Assembly: GCF_052114085.1 (NCBI RefSeq)
Contig: NZ_JBFREB010000001.1
Span: forward strand, 2,728,001 to 2,792,000
Direction of reading: 5' to 3'
Length of the DNA: 64,000 nt
Origin: Leifsonia sp052114085
GTDB lineage: Bacteria; Actinomycetota; Actinomycetes; Actinomycetales; Microbacteriaceae
A program made the translations under genes and the position numbers. Below, one piece after another: positions 43,147 to 52,356 of this stretch. Below the pieces are notes generated by a model. That model made no database searches. It was not told the DNA's origin and saw nothing but the letters and a program-made list of their open reading frames with translations. The first letter of the stretch is position 1; every line of letters starts with the position of its first letter.

Positions 43147-43789
43147 CCACGGCCTCCCGGGTGACGGTCAGCGCGGCGCCGGTCGCAGCCACCACCTGCT
43201 CCTCAGTGGTTCCGGGGGCGAGTTCGCGCAGCACGAAGCCGTCGACGGTGACATCGATCACGGCGAGGTCGGTGATGATCCGATCCACGCAACCGCGGCC
43301 GGTGAGCGGGAGCATGCACTGCTCGACGAGCTTCGGCGTGCCGTCCTTGGCGACGTGCTCCATCACGACGATGACGCGCTCGGCGCCGTTGACCAGGTCC
43401 ATCGCGCCGCCCATCCCTTTCACCATCTTGCCGGGCACGGCCCAGTTGGCGATATCGCCTGACGCGGAGACCTGCATCGCGCCGAGGACGGCGGTCGCGA
43501 TGCGTCCGCCGCGGATCATCCCGAAGCTCATCGCCGAGTCGAAATAGCTTGCGCCGGGCAGCACGGTGACCGTCTCCTTGCCCGCGTTGATGAGCTTCGG
43601 ATCCTCCTCGCCCTCCCACGGGTAGGGCCCGACGCCGAGGATGCCGTTCTCGGAGTGCAACACGACATGCACGCCCTCCGGCAGGTGGTTCGGGATGAGG
43701 GTGGGCAGGCCGATCCCCAGGTTCACGTACGAGCCGTCCTCCAGCTCCTGCGCGGCGCGGGCGGCCATCTCGTCACGGGTGCGCGGCAT
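43139..43789 (-). CDS. pcaJ: 3-oxoadipate CoA-transferase subunit B
   Basis: A 216-aa CoA-transferase beta chain. Catalytic Glu lies in VLHSENGILGVGPYP; LGIGLPTLIPNHLP opens the fold, and MDLVNGAERVIVVMEHV and CMLPLTGRGCVDRIITDLAV are class I hallmarks. With PcaI it moves CoA from succinyl-CoA to 3-oxoadipate. It begins one base after the pcaI stop. Confidence 0.87.
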   Translation of the reverse strand: MPRTRDEMAARAAQELEDGSYVNLGIGLPTLIPNHLPEGVHVVLHSENGILGVGPYPWEGEEDPKLINAGKETVTVLPGASYFDSAMSFGMIRGGRIATAVLGAMQVSASGDIANWAVPGKMVKGMGGAMDLVNGAERVIVVMEHVAKDGTPKLVEQCMLPLTGRGCVDRIITDLAVIDVTVDGFVLRELAPGTTEEQVVAATGAALTVTREAVDA

Positions 43790-43790
43790 G

Positions 43791-44573
43791 TCAGGCTCCT
43801 TCGGGGCGGACGCGGACGGTGGTCTTCTCGATCGGCAGGTCGGCGGACTGCTCGGGCGTCAGCGCGACCACCCGGTCCACGTAGATGCCCGGGAGGTGGA
43901 TGTCGTCCGGGCCGAGCACGCCCGGCTCGACGAGGTCGTCAACCTCGGCGATCGTTATCCGGCCCGCCATCGCGGCCAGCGGGTTGAAGTTGCGGGTCGA
44001 CTTCTCGAAGCGCAGGTTCCCGTGCCGGTCGCCGACCGCGGCTCGCACCAGGCCGTAGTCGGTGCGGATCGCTGTCTCCAGCACGTACTCCCGGGAGGCG
44101 CCAAACACGTCGAACGGGCGCAGCTCCTTCGGGCCGCTCGCCTCGGCGACCGACCCGTCCGGCGCGTACCGGATCGGCATCCCGCCATCGGACACCGCCG
44201 TTCCCGCCCCGGTCGCGGTGAAGAAGGCCGGGATGCCGACACCGCCCGCCCGCAGACGTTCGGCCAGCGTGCCCTGCGGGGTGAGCTCCACCTCCACCTC
44301 GCCGCCGAGGTACTGGCGCGCGAACTCCTTGTTCTCGCCGATATAGCTCGCGATCACGCGGCGGATGCGGCCGGCGGCGAGCAGCTCGCCGAGTCCCCAG
44401 CCGTCGACGCCGCAGTTGTTGCTCACGACGTGAAGCTCTCCGACGCCGCGCTCGAGCAGCGCCCGGATGGTGACGATCGGCACGCCGGACAGGCCGAAGC
44501 CGCCGACCGCGAGGGAGGCGCCCTCCGGGATGTCGGCGACCGCGTCGGCGGCAGAGGCATAGGTCTTATCCAA
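43791..44573 (-). CDS. pcaI: 3-oxoadipate CoA-transferase subunit A
   Basis: A 260-aa CoA-transferase alpha chain. CoA-binding ASLAVGGFGLSGVPIVTIRAL; SNNCGVDGWGLGELL; ASYIGENKEFARQYL; PQGTLAERLRAGGVGIPAFF; and YVLETAIRTDYGLVRAAVGD. Partner of the next gene. Overlaps pcaDC by eight bases. Confidence 0.87.
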   Translation of the reverse strand: MDKTYASAADAVADIPEGASLAVGGFGLSGVPIVTIRALLERGVGELHVVSNNCGVDGWGLGELLAAGRIRRVIASYIGENKEFARQYLGGEVEVELTPQGTLAERLRAGGVGIPAFFTATGAGTAVSDGGMPIRYAPDGSVAEASGPKELRPFDVFGASREYVLETAIRTDYGLVRAAVGDRHGNLRFEKSTRNFNPLAAMAGRITIAEVDDLVEPGVLGPDDIHLPGIYVDRVVALTPEQSADLPIEKTTVRVRPEGA

Positions 44574-45729
44574 GGGGTTCCTCCGTGAAGACGTCGCGCA
44601 TGATGGCGAGCGCGCCGTTGGCAGCGGGCAGGCCCGCGTAGATGGCCGTGTGGTGGATGACCTCGGCGATCTCGGTGCGTGTCAGGCCGTTCCGCAGCGC
44701 CGCGCGCACGTGCATGCGGAGCTCGTTGTCGTGCCCGCCGGTGACCAGGCTCGCCAGCGTCGCGATGGAGCGCTGCTGCCGGGTGAGCTGCGGGCGCGCC
44801 CACACCTCGCCCCATGCGTAGCGCGTGATGAAGTCCTGGAAGTCGGCGGTTTCGGGTGTGATCGCCGCCGTTGCCCGGTCCACGTGGGCGTCGCCGAGGA
44901 CCTCCCGGCGCACCCGCATCCCGTTCTCGGCGACCGAGCCGGGACCCAGCACGGTCGTCAGGAGTTCGGCTGCGGAATCCGGGTCTTCCAGTGGGATGAG
45001 GTGGGCCGCGTCCCGGAGCTCGACGAAGCGCGCCCTCGGGATGCCGTCCGCCAGCTCGCGCATGAGCGCCGGCGTGGTCACCGCGTCGTGCGCGCCCGCG
45101 ACGACGACCGCCGGCGCGGTCACGGCACCCAGGTCCTCCCGCCGGTCGAAGCCCGCGAGTGCCTCGCAGCACAGGGCGTACGACTCGTCGTCCACGTCGA
45201 CCAGCGTGCGGAGCGCGTGACCGCCCGGCCCGTCCGGATGCGCATCGAGGTAGCCGGGCGCGAACCAGCGCTGGGCGCTGCCCGCCACCACGGAGGCGGT
45301 GCCGGACGCCCGGACCTGCGCAGCACGCTCCGCCCATCCCTGCGGGGTGCCGATTGCCGCACCCGAGCAGAACATCGCCAGGCTCAGCACCCGGTCGGAG
45401 GCGGCGACCGCGAGTTCCAGGGCCACCGCACCGCCGAGGGAATCCCCCGCGACGTGGAAGGCCCCTCCGCCAATCTCGTCGACGACGGTGAGCACCGCGC
45501 GTGCGAGGTCCGCAACCGTGAAGCTTTCGCGGGCGGCCGGCGAGACGCCGTGCCCCGGCAGGTCGACGCGCAGCATACGCGGACGGTCCGGCGCCTGCGC
45601 GAGCCGCGCGACGACCCCGTCCCACAGCTCGGTGGTGGTGCCCAGCGACGGAAGGAGCACGAGCAAGGGCGCCGCGGACGCCGTGGGCGCGGCGGGGACC
45701 ATCGAACCCCGCAACCGCAGGATCGTCAT
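44566..45729 (-). CDS. pcaL: Bifunctional 3-oxoadipate enol-lactonase/4-carboxymuconolactone decarboxylase
   Basis: A 387-aa PcaDC fusion, known as PcaL in actinobacteria. Residues about 1-255 are the alpha/beta enol-lactone hydrolase with LLPSLGTTTELWDG, nucleophile AGDSLGGAVALELA (Ser about 98), acid in VAGAHDAVTTP and His in DAAHLIPLED. Residues about 270-387 are the CMD domain (ITRYAWGEVWARPQLTRQQR; SLVTGGHDNELRMHVRAAL; EVIHHTAIYAGLPAANGAL). ATG 45729 follows GGAGG and overlaps pcaB by four bases. Confidence 0.92.
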   Translation of the reverse strand: MTILRLRGSMVPAAPTASAAPLLVLLPSLGTTTELWDGVVARLAQAPDRPRMLRVDLPGHGVSPAARESFTVADLARAVLTVVDEIGGGAFHVAGDSLGGAVALELAVAASDRVLSLAMFCSGAAIGTPQGWAERAAQVRASGTASVVAGSAQRWFAPGYLDAHPDGPGGHALRTLVDVDDESYALCCEALAGFDRREDLGAVTAPAVVVAGAHDAVTTPALMRELADGIPRARFVELRDAAHLIPLEDPDSAAELLTTVLGPGSVAENGMRVRREVLGDAHVDRATAAITPETADFQDFITRYAWGEVWARPQLTRQQRSIATLASLVTGGHDNELRMHVRAALRNGLTRTEIAEVIHHTAIYAGLPAANGALAIMRDVFTEEPLG

Positions 45730-46847
45730 CGGTCGCCTCCCTCCACCGCTCGTTCGAATCGTGCCAGCGCTGCGTCGACGGTCGCCGTCGCGCGCGGCGG
45801 CTTTGCGGGGTCGACGTGCGCGCGCCGGATGTGCACCACGAGGTCCTCGGCCGCGTGGGCGAGCAGCGCTGCACTCTCGGCGCCCAGGCGGAGGCACTCG
45901 CGCCAGGCCTGCCATTCTGCGTGCCACTCGCCGGCCGGTCGGGCGTCGTAGCTGAGGGATGCGGTCTGCACCACCGCGAGCGGGCCGCTGACCCGCAGAC
46001 CGTTGGCGACCAGCAGAACGGCGTCGACCGGGTTCTTCTTGTGCGGCATCGCCGACGAGCCGCCGCCGTGCAGCGGTGTGACGACCTCGTCACGGGCGAG
46101 CAGTCCCAGGTCGCGTCCGATGCGGCCACCGGCCGTGCAGACACTCGCGGCGGCCCGCGTGACGGCGAGCACCGGGGAGCGGTCGGTGTGCCAGGCCCGG
46201 CCCGGATCGGTCAGCCCGACGGCCGCGGCGATCCGGCGGCGCAGTTTCGCGACGGCGTCCGGGTCTCCGGAGAGCCGCGCGAACGCCTCGCCATCCCCGA
46301 CCGCGCCCCCCAGTTGCAGCGGGAACTCGACCGCGTCGAGCACCTCCAGGGCCGACGTGATCGCATCCAGCCAGCCGCTGAGCACGGCGCCCAGGGTCGT
46401 CGTCTCGGCCTCCTGCATGAGCGTGCGGACGGCGAAGGGGGTGGGCCGGTGCTCGCGCACAAGAGCGGCGAACCGACGGCCTGCCTCCCCGAGGCGGGTT
46501 CGCGCGCCGACGAGCGCGTCCCTGGACACCACCATCAGGGCGGTGTCCAGCACGTCCTGACTCGTCATCCCCTGATGCACGAGGGTTCCGCCCTGCTGGC
46601 GGAGCGCCTGCGCGAGCCCGACCACCGGGACGCCCGCCTGCCGCGACTCGCGGAGCAGAGCCTCCCGGTCGAGCAGGTCCGCGTCCAGCGTGGAGGTGGT
46701 CTCGACACCGAGCAGGCCGCCCCAGGCGACGAGGTGGGCCCGCTCCAGCTCGATCATGGCGTGCAGGATGCGGTCATCCGCGACGACCGCGGCATCCGCG
46801 CCCGCCGGTTCGAGCAGCCCCCAGTCGAATGCGTCAACCACGTCCAT
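45726..46847 (-). CDS. pcaB: 3-carboxy-cis,cis-muconate cycloisomerase
   Basis: A 373-aa fumarase/aspartase-superfamily enzyme that closes carboxymuconate to carboxymuconolactone. The C3 loop signature GGSSAMPHKKNPVDAVLL is clear; VHQGMTSQDVLDTALM and LMQEAETTTLGAVLSGWLDA are the other two conserved regions. Length is shorter than the about 450-aa Pseudomonas enzyme but usual for actinobacteria. Its start overlaps pcaG by 14 bases. Confidence 0.9.
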   Translation of the reverse strand: MDVVDAFDWGLLEPAGADAAVVADDRILHAMIELERAHLVAWGGLLGVETTSTLDADLLDREALLRESRQAGVPVVGLAQALRQQGGTLVHQGMTSQDVLDTALMVVSRDALVGARTRLGEAGRRFAALVREHRPTPFAVRTLMQEAETTTLGAVLSGWLDAITSALEVLDAVEFPLQLGGAVGDGEAFARLSGDPDAVAKLRRRIAAAVGLTDPGRAWHTDRSPVLAVTRAAASVCTAGGRIGRDLGLLARDEVVTPLHGGGSSAMPHKKNPVDAVLLVANGLRVSGPLAVVQTASLSYDARPAGEWHAEWQAWRECLRLGAESAALLAHAAEDLVVHIRRAHVDPAKPPRATATVDAALARFERAVEGGDR

Positions 46848-47406
46848 CCCCCATGAAGTCGAGGAACACCGTCTCGCCCTCGCCCTGCAACCGGATGTCG
46901 AACCGGTAGCTGCGCTCCCCGTCCTGCTCCACCAGGAGCGTGCCGCGGCGGTTCTCCGGCACGGTCGCCAGAAACGGGTCGTCGGGCGAGAAGTACGCCC
47001 GCGTGAACAGGTGGTGCAGCAGGCCGCGGGCGAAAACCGTCACCAACAGGTACGGCGCGCGACCCGGCGCGGTCGCGCCCGGCAGGACGGTCGTGAACGT
47101 GTAGTGCCCCGCCCGGTCGACGGCGGCACGGCCGAAGCCGGTGACTGTGTAGCCGTCGCGGTGGAGGCTGCCGCGTTCGGCGATCACGGCGCCGGACGCA
47201 TCCGGGCCCCAGATCTCCAGAATCGCATCCGGCACCGGCACACCCGCGCCGTCGTAGACCGTGCCGTGGAGCCGGATCGACTCCGGGTCCACGCGCGGCG
47301 TCACCTCGGGACCGCCGTCGTACGGCAGCGCATAGCCGAAGAACGGCCCGACGGTCTGCGACGGCGTCTGCAGGTACTCGCCTTCAGGCACGCTCGCCTC
47401 AGGCAT
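46834..47406 (-). CDS. pcaG: Protocatechuate 3,4-dioxygenase alpha subunit
   Basis: A 190-aa intradiol dioxygenase alpha chain. PSQTVGPFFGYALPY at the N-terminus, GVPVPDAILEIWGPD, and YLLVTVFARGLLHHLFTRAYF. Alpha chains do not hold the iron. It is translationally coupled to pcaH (eight-base overlap). Confidence 0.92.
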   Translation of the reverse strand: MPEASVPEGEYLQTPSQTVGPFFGYALPYDGGPEVTPRVDPESIRLHGTVYDGAGVPVPDAILEIWGPDASGAVIAERGSLHRDGYTVTGFGRAAVDRAGHYTFTTVLPGATAPGRAPYLLVTVFARGLLHHLFTRAYFSPDDPFLATVPENRRGTLLVEQDGERSYRFDIRLQGEGETVFLDFMGDGRG

Positions 47407-48163
47407 GCTCGCCCTCCTCCGGCTCCATCCAGGTGGCCTTGCCGCCCGTGAGCACGATGTCCCAGCGGTACCCCATCGCCCACTCCGGCACGCTGATGTC
47501 GTGATCGTACGCGGCGATCAGCCGCTGCCGCGCGGCGGGGTCGGCGATGGACTGGTAGATCGGGTCGAGCGCGAACAGCGGGTCGCTCGGGAAGTACATC
47601 TGCGTGATCAGCCGCTGCGTGAACTCCGACCCGAACAGCGAGAAGTGGATGTGCGCCGGCCGCCACGCATTGCGGTGGTTCTTCCACGGGTAGGGCCCCG
47701 GCTTGATGGTCACGAACCGGTACGACCCGTCGTCGCCGGTGATCGCCCGGCCGACGCCGGTGAAGTTCGGGTCGAGCGGCGCGGGATGCTGGTCGCGCTT
47801 GTGCACGTACCGGCCCGACGAGTTCGCCTGCCAGACCTCGACGAGTTGCCCGCGCACCGGGCGCCCCTCACCGTCGAGGACCCGGCCGGTCACGACGATC
47901 CGCTCCCCCAACGGCTCGCCGCTGTGCTGGATGGTCAGGTCGCTCTCTTCCGGCGCGACATCCGAGTGCCCGAACGCGGGCGAGACGAGCTCGATCTCCT
48001 CCGGGTCGGCGCGCACCAGCTCGTGGGTGGGATGCCGCAGCGTGGAACTGCGATAGGGCGCGAAGTCGCGCAACGGGTGGATGGGGAGCGGTCCTGCCGC
48101 GTCGGCAGCGGCGTGCGCCTCGGCGATCTCGTCGCTGATCTGCTGCTGGCTGAGTTCCGTCAT
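47399..48163 (-). CDS. pcaH: Protocatechuate 3,4-dioxygenase beta subunit
   Basis: A 254-aa catalytic chain that cleaves protocatechuate to carboxymuconate. Iron ligands by family comparison: Tyr in NSSGRYVHKRDQ, Tyr in PGPYPWKNHRNAWRPAHIHF and the two His at its end. Also seen: FAPYRSSTLRHPTHEL and GQLVEVWQANSSG. It begins nine bases after pobA. pcaH precedes pcaG, the usual order. Confidence 0.93.
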   Translation of the reverse strand: MTELSQQQISDEIAEAHAAADAAGPLPIHPLRDFAPYRSSTLRHPTHELVRADPEEIELVSPAFGHSDVAPEESDLTIQHSGEPLGERIVVTGRVLDGEGRPVRGQLVEVWQANSSGRYVHKRDQHPAPLDPNFTGVGRAITGDDGSYRFVTIKPGPYPWKNHRNAWRPAHIHFSLFGSEFTQRLITQMYFPSDPLFALDPIYQSIADPAARQRLIAAYDHDISVPEWAMGYRWDIVLTGGKATWMEPEEGEHA

Positions 48164-48172
48164 CGTTCCTCC

Positions 48173-49336
48173 TCAGAAGGGCAGGCCGGCGTACTGCTCG
48201 GCGAGCGCCGCCCGCGCGTGACGGGACCCGGTCGTGTACTCGAGCTGGCCGACCTGGCTGCGGTAGCGGAAGGCGCGGGTCGACTCGTCGGCGATCTCGT
48301 GGTGCACGTGCAGCATCTCGGTCATCCACTGCGAGAACTGCTGCACCTTCCACTGCCGGGCCAGCGCCGACGCACTGTAGCGGGTGAGCGGGGAGTCGTC
48401 TCCGCCGTACCGCGCGGTCAGTGAGCGGCCGAGCAAGGCGACGTCGGCGATCGCCGAGTTGAGCCCTTTGGCGCCGGTCGGCGGCACGATGTGACCGGCA
48501 TCGCCGACCAGGAACAGCCTTCCGTGCTCCAGGGTGGACGCCACGAAGCTGCGCATCGGAGTGATCGACTTCTCGGTGATCGTGCCCTCGTGCAGCGTCC
48601 AGCCGTCGACGCCGAGCCGGGTCTGAAGCTGCTCCCAGATCCGTTCGTCGGGCCACTCATCGATCGACTCGGACGGGTCGACCTGGAGGTACAGTCGGGA
48701 CACCGCGGGCGAGCGCATCGAGTGCATGGCGAAACCCTCGGGGTGGAGCGCGTAGATCAGGTCGTCCGTGGACGGCGCCACATCGGCGAGGATGCCGAGC
48801 CATGCATACGGGTAGCTCCGCTCGAGCGCGGTCACGCCCGGGATGGATGGCCGGCACACGCCGTGGTAGCCGTCCGCGCCGACGATGAAATCGCAGTCGA
48901 TCCGCTCGCCCGAGGCGGTGGTGACGTGCGGGGCGTCCGAATCGATGCCGTACGGAGCGACTCCCTCGACCTCGAACCGGATGTCGGAGCCGAGCCGGTC
49001 GTGTTCGGCCAGCAGGTGCTTCACCAGCGCCTGCTGGCCGTACACCGTGACCGTGCGCCCCACGAGGTCGACGAAGTCGACGTGGTGGCGCTGACCCTCG
49101 TACTGCAGATAGATGCCGTGGTGGGTGAGTCCGCGCGCGTTGAGGTCGGAATCGAGGCCGAGGTCGCGCAGGATGTCGACCGACCCCTGCTCCAGCACTC
49201 CCGCCCGGATGCGGCCGAGCACGTACTCGCGGCTCTTCTGCTCCAGGATGACGAAGCCGATCCCGGCCCGTCGCAGGATGTGGCCGAGGAGCAGGCCCGC
49301 TGGACCTGCTCCGATGATGGCGACCTGGGTGCGCAT
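48173..49336 (-). CDS. pobA: 4-hydroxybenzoate 3-monooxygenase
   Basis: A 387-aa FAD enzyme converting 4-hydroxybenzoate to protocatechuate. FAD motif VAIIGAGPAGLLLGHILRRAG; ARG region IRAGVLEQGSVDILRDLGL; DG motif IVGADGYHGVCRPSIP; GD motif FLVGDAGHIVPPTGAKGLN; QWKVQQFSQWMTEMLH is typical of PobA. It lies between the upper aromatic module and pcaH. Its own regulator PobR is not present. Confidence 0.93.
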   Translation of the reverse strand: MRTQVAIIGAGPAGLLLGHILRRAGIGFVILEQKSREYVLGRIRAGVLEQGSVDILRDLGLDSDLNARGLTHHGIYLQYEGQRHHVDFVDLVGRTVTVYGQQALVKHLLAEHDRLGSDIRFEVEGVAPYGIDSDAPHVTTASGERIDCDFIVGADGYHGVCRPSIPGVTALERSYPYAWLGILADVAPSTDDLIYALHPEGFAMHSMRSPAVSRLYLQVDPSESIDEWPDERIWEQLQTRLGVDGWTLHEGTITEKSITPMRSFVASTLEHGRLFLVGDAGHIVPPTGAKGLNSAIADVALLGRSLTARYGGDDSPLTRYSASALARQWKVQQFSQWMTEMLHVHHEIADESTRAFRYRSQVGQLEYTTGSRHARAALAEQYAGLPF

Positions 49337-49352
49337 GGTTCTCCGGCTCCAG

Positions 49353-50558
49353 TCAGCGGGCGTCGGCGCCGAGGGCGGGCGCCACGCCGGCGGCGGACGG
49401 CTCGAGGGCGGCGAAGGTCTCCGCCACCCAGTCGGCGATGATCCCCGCGACGTACGGCATGTTGTCGATGGAGATGTGCTCGGTCCCGCCCTCGGGATCG
49501 TCGAAGATCCGCAGCTCGCGCCGAGGGCTGTTCACCGCCTGGTCGTACGTCTCATGGGCGTAGCGCACGGGGATCTGCCGATCGCCTGCGCCGTGCGTGA
49601 TGAGCAGCGGGGCGGTGATCTTCTCGGCGACGCCGTTCAGGTGCATCCCGCGGGTCTTCTCGATGAACTCGTCCATGTCCTGCACGCCCCACACCCAGAA
49701 GACGTGGTCCCAGTAGTGCGGCACGGGGTTCTCGCCCTCACGGTTCCGTCGGGCCTCCTGCACGGCTGCCCAGTTGTGGTTCGCGCCCCAGGCCACCGCA
49801 AGCGCGAGCCGCTTCTCGAAAGCCGCAGCCCGGGGGGCGTAGTACCCGCCGAGCGACCAGCCGACGATGCCGATCCGGTCGGGGTCGGCGCCGAGCTCCT
49901 GCGCGTTCGCCTCGATCCAATCGATGATCGCCGCTGCCCACACTTCCGTGTCGTAGCGCGCCGTCAGACCCCGCAGCCGCAGCGCCTCTCCCGAGCCGGG
50001 AGTGTCGATCATGAGGGTGGAGATGCCGCGCTCGGCCAGCATCCTCGGGAACCCGGAGTAGTACATCATCTCCTTGGTCGAGTCGAGACCGTTCCACTGG
50101 ATGATCACGGGATGCGGCCCGTCGCCCGGGGCGCGGTAGAAGTAGCCCGGCAGGGACGAGTCCTCGTAGGGGACCTCCACGCGCGTGAGCGGGATGTCGC
50201 TGAGCTCCACGTGCTTGAGCAGCAGGTCGATCGACTTCTGGTAGGCGGCGTTGCGGCCCTCCCACCGCGGCGACTGCAGGCGCTCGGCCTGCGAGGTGTA
50301 CAGCGACGCCCGGTAGTACGTCTCTCCCGCGCCGATCCGCCGGCCGGTGGCCTCGTCGGCTTGCGCCTTCGCGACCAAGCGGTCGGCGACGGCCTCCCAG
50401 GAGGCGTAGAGCTCGGCGGTGCCGGCGTCGTCGCCGTTCTGCGATGCGAGCAGCACCGGCTTGCACGCACGGTCGACCTCGTCGATGAAGCCGCCGTTGT
50501 TGAGGGTGGCGACGACGGCCAGGCTCCAGACGTAATTGGTCGGGAAGTACATGAACAC
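49353..50558 (-). CDS. Alpha/beta hydrolase similar to 2,6-dihydroxypseudooxynicotine C-C hydrolase
   Basis: A 401-aa protein with an N-terminal helical cap (about 1-130, YFPTNYVWSLAVVATLNNGG) and an alpha/beta hydrolase core. The nucleophile is in IGIVGWSLGGYYAPRAAAF, acid in THGAGDRQIPVRYAHE, His in PEGGTEHISIDN. The cap and the RAPGDGPHPVIIQWNGLDS strand match a family that includes the C-C-bond hydrolase of nicotine catabolism. GTG 50558 has AAGGAG six bases upstream. In this operon it likely cleaves a ring-fission diketone. Confidence 0.72.
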   Translation of the reverse strand: MFMYFPTNYVWSLAVVATLNNGGFIDEVDRACKPVLLASQNGDDAGTAELYASWEAVADRLVAKAQADEATGRRIGAGETYYRASLYTSQAERLQSPRWEGRNAAYQKSIDLLLKHVELSDIPLTRVEVPYEDSSLPGYFYRAPGDGPHPVIIQWNGLDSTKEMMYYSGFPRMLAERGISTLMIDTPGSGEALRLRGLTARYDTEVWAAAIIDWIEANAQELGADPDRIGIVGWSLGGYYAPRAAAFEKRLALAVAWGANHNWAAVQEARRNREGENPVPHYWDHVFWVWGVQDMDEFIEKTRGMHLNGVAEKITAPLLITHGAGDRQIPVRYAHETYDQAVNSPRRELRIFDDPEGGTEHISIDNMPYVAGIIADWVAETFAALEPSAAGVAPALGADAR

Positions 50559-50572
50559 GAGGGACTCCTTAG

Positions 50573-51370
50573 CTACTGCGAACGTGCTGCGCCGGCCGCG
50601 ATGCGGTCGGCGAGGTATTTGGCCCCGGCGGAGGAGGCGAATCCTCCGTCGACGGGGAGGTCGGCGCCGGAGAGGTACCGGGACGCGTCCGACATCAGGA
50701 AGACGGCGAGCCCCGCGACGTCGTCGGCCTCCCCCAGACGTCCGAGCGGCGTCAGCTCGAGCTGCGCCTCCCGCATCGCCGCTGGGGCGTTCGCGGTCAT
50801 GTCCGTCTCGATGAAGCCGGGATGAATGGTGTTCACCCGGATGCCGCGCGGTCCGTACTCGCTGGCCGCGACGCGGGACAGCCCGCGTAGGCCCCACTTG
50901 GAGGCCGTGTACGCGGCCGTGTAGTGACCGGTGAGTCCGGCGACCGAGCCCACGTTCACGATGGACGACCCGTCGCCCATGAGCGGCGCGAGGGCGCGCA
51001 TCCCGAGCATCGGACCGGTCAGGTTGACCGCGAGCACGCGATCCCAGTCCGCGCGCTCGGTCTGGCCGATCCCGGCGCGATGGGTGATGCCCGCGTTGTT
51101 GATCAGGCCGTGGAGAGTCGATCCGTCCAGGGTCCGTGTGAGCTCGCCGGCGAGGCGTGCCCACGCCCCCTCGTCCGTCACGTCGAGGTGGCGGAAAGAA
51201 ATGCGGTCGTCCAGGGCACCCTCGGCGTCGACGACATCGGTTGCGATCACCTGAGCGCCGAGCTCCGCGAGCATCCGCGCCTCAGCGGCCCCCTGGCCGC
51301 GGGCGGCGCCCGTCACGACGACGGTAGCGCCGTCGAGCCGAGCGAATGCCTCGAGGAAGCCCGAGCTCAT
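50573..51370 (-). CDS. SDR-family oxidoreductase in the aromatic operon
   Basis: A 265-aa classical SDR. TVVVTGAARGQGAAEARML, LINNAGITHR, IVNVGSVAGLTGHYTAAYTASKWG (Ser, Tyr, Lys) and SRYLSGADLPVDGGFASS. Its ATG overlaps the FAH stop by four bases. It likely oxidises or reduces an intermediate of the upper pathway. Confidence 0.85.
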   Translation of the reverse strand: MSSGFLEAFARLDGATVVVTGAARGQGAAEARMLAELGAQVIATDVVDAEGALDDRISFRHLDVTDEGAWARLAGELTRTLDGSTLHGLINNAGITHRAGIGQTERADWDRVLAVNLTGPMLGMRALAPLMGDGSSIVNVGSVAGLTGHYTAAYTASKWGLRGLSRVAASEYGPRGIRVNTIHPGFIETDMTANAPAAMREAQLELTPLGRLGEADDVAGLAVFLMSDASRYLSGADLPVDGGFASSAGAKYLADRIAAGAARSQ

Positions 51371-52356
51371 AGCGCCACCCGCTCCTCACGGCTCCGCTGT
51401 CGCGAACGCTCGCGCGCGGGCGGCAGCTCAGGGGCGGCGACGGGGGCGCCGACCGGCCCGACGAGCTCGCCGATGCCCTCCACCACCATCCGCACGGTGT
51501 CGCCGTCGGTCAGCGGGGGCGGAGTGAGCTCGCCGCGGCGGCCCCACAGCTCGGCCAGGCAGCCGCCGTTGCCGGTCGTTCCGGAGCCGAGCACGTCGCC
51601 GGGAACGACCCGCGAGTTGCGCGAGGCGTAGGCGACCAGCTCCGGGAACGGCCAGCCCATGTTCGACACGAGGTCGTACCCGATGCGCTCGTCGTTGACG
51701 TACACCTCGGCACGGATCGCGAGGAAGCCGTCGTCGTCGAGGTATGGCTCGAACTCGTCGGCGGTCACGATCCACGGGCCCAGGCTCATGCCGAAGTCCT
51801 TGCCCTTGGCGGGGCCGAGCCGCACCTTCATCTCGCGCGACTGCAGGTCGCGGGCCGACCAGTCGTTCATGATCGTGTAGCCGAAGATCACCTCGGCTGC
51901 GTCTGCGGCGGTCAGGTTCGAACCATCGACACCGGACGCGCCTCCGACGACCGCCGCGACCTCCAGCTCGAAGTCGAGCCGCGCGCTGACCGGAGGCCGC
52001 AGCTGCTCGCCGGGGCCGAGCACGGTGTGCGGGTTGGTGAAGTAGAACGTCGGCGCCTGGTACCACTCGGGGACGACCTCGCTCTTGCCGTCGACCGAGG
52101 CGCTCACTCCCTCCACGTGCTCCTCGAAGGCGACGAAGTCACGGATCGACGCGGGGACGAGCGGCGCGAGCAGCCGCACGTCCGCCAGCGCGCTGGCGTC
52201 GTCATCACGCGCGCGGGCGAGCAGCGCATGCGCTTCCGCCAGCCCCCGGGTGAGGACGTCGCTCACGGTCAGGGAGTCCGGGAAGGGGACCACCCGGTCC
52301 CCGACCACGAATCCCTCGGCCACAGCTCCGCCGACCGACCAGCGCGCGATCCTCAT
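51367..52356 (-). CDS. Fumarylacetoacetate hydrolase family protein
   Basis: A 329-aa metal-dependent hydrolase. FVAFEEHVEG (His/Glu region), PTFYFTNPHTVLGPGE, RLDFELEVAAVVGG (Glu metal ligands), GYTIMNDWSARDLQSREM (Asp), KGKDFGMSLGPWIVT, and GSGTTGNGGCLAELWG. Members hydrolyse diketo acids or hydrate enols in aromatic catabolism. ATG 52356 overlaps the monooxygenase stop by four bases. Confidence 0.87.
   Translation of the reverse strand: MRIARWSVGGAVAEGFVVGDRVVPFPDSLTVSDVLTRGLAEAHALLARARDDDASALADVRLLAPLVPASIRDFVAFEEHVEGVSASVDGKSEVVPEWYQAPTFYFTNPHTVLGPGEQLRPPVSARLDFELEVAAVVGGASGVDGSNLTAADAAEVIFGYTIMNDWSARDLQSREMKVRLGPAKGKDFGMSLGPWIVTADEFEPYLDDDGFLAIRAEVYVNDERIGYDLVSNMGWPFPELVAYASRNSRVVPGDVLGSGTTGNGGCLAELWGRRGELTPPPLTDGDTVRMVVEGIGELVGPVGAPVAAPELPPARERSRQRSREERVAL

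Noticed and set aside
48491..49441. 316-codon plus-strand frame over pobA
   Set aside because: Antisense to pobA, whose FAD motifs are complete.
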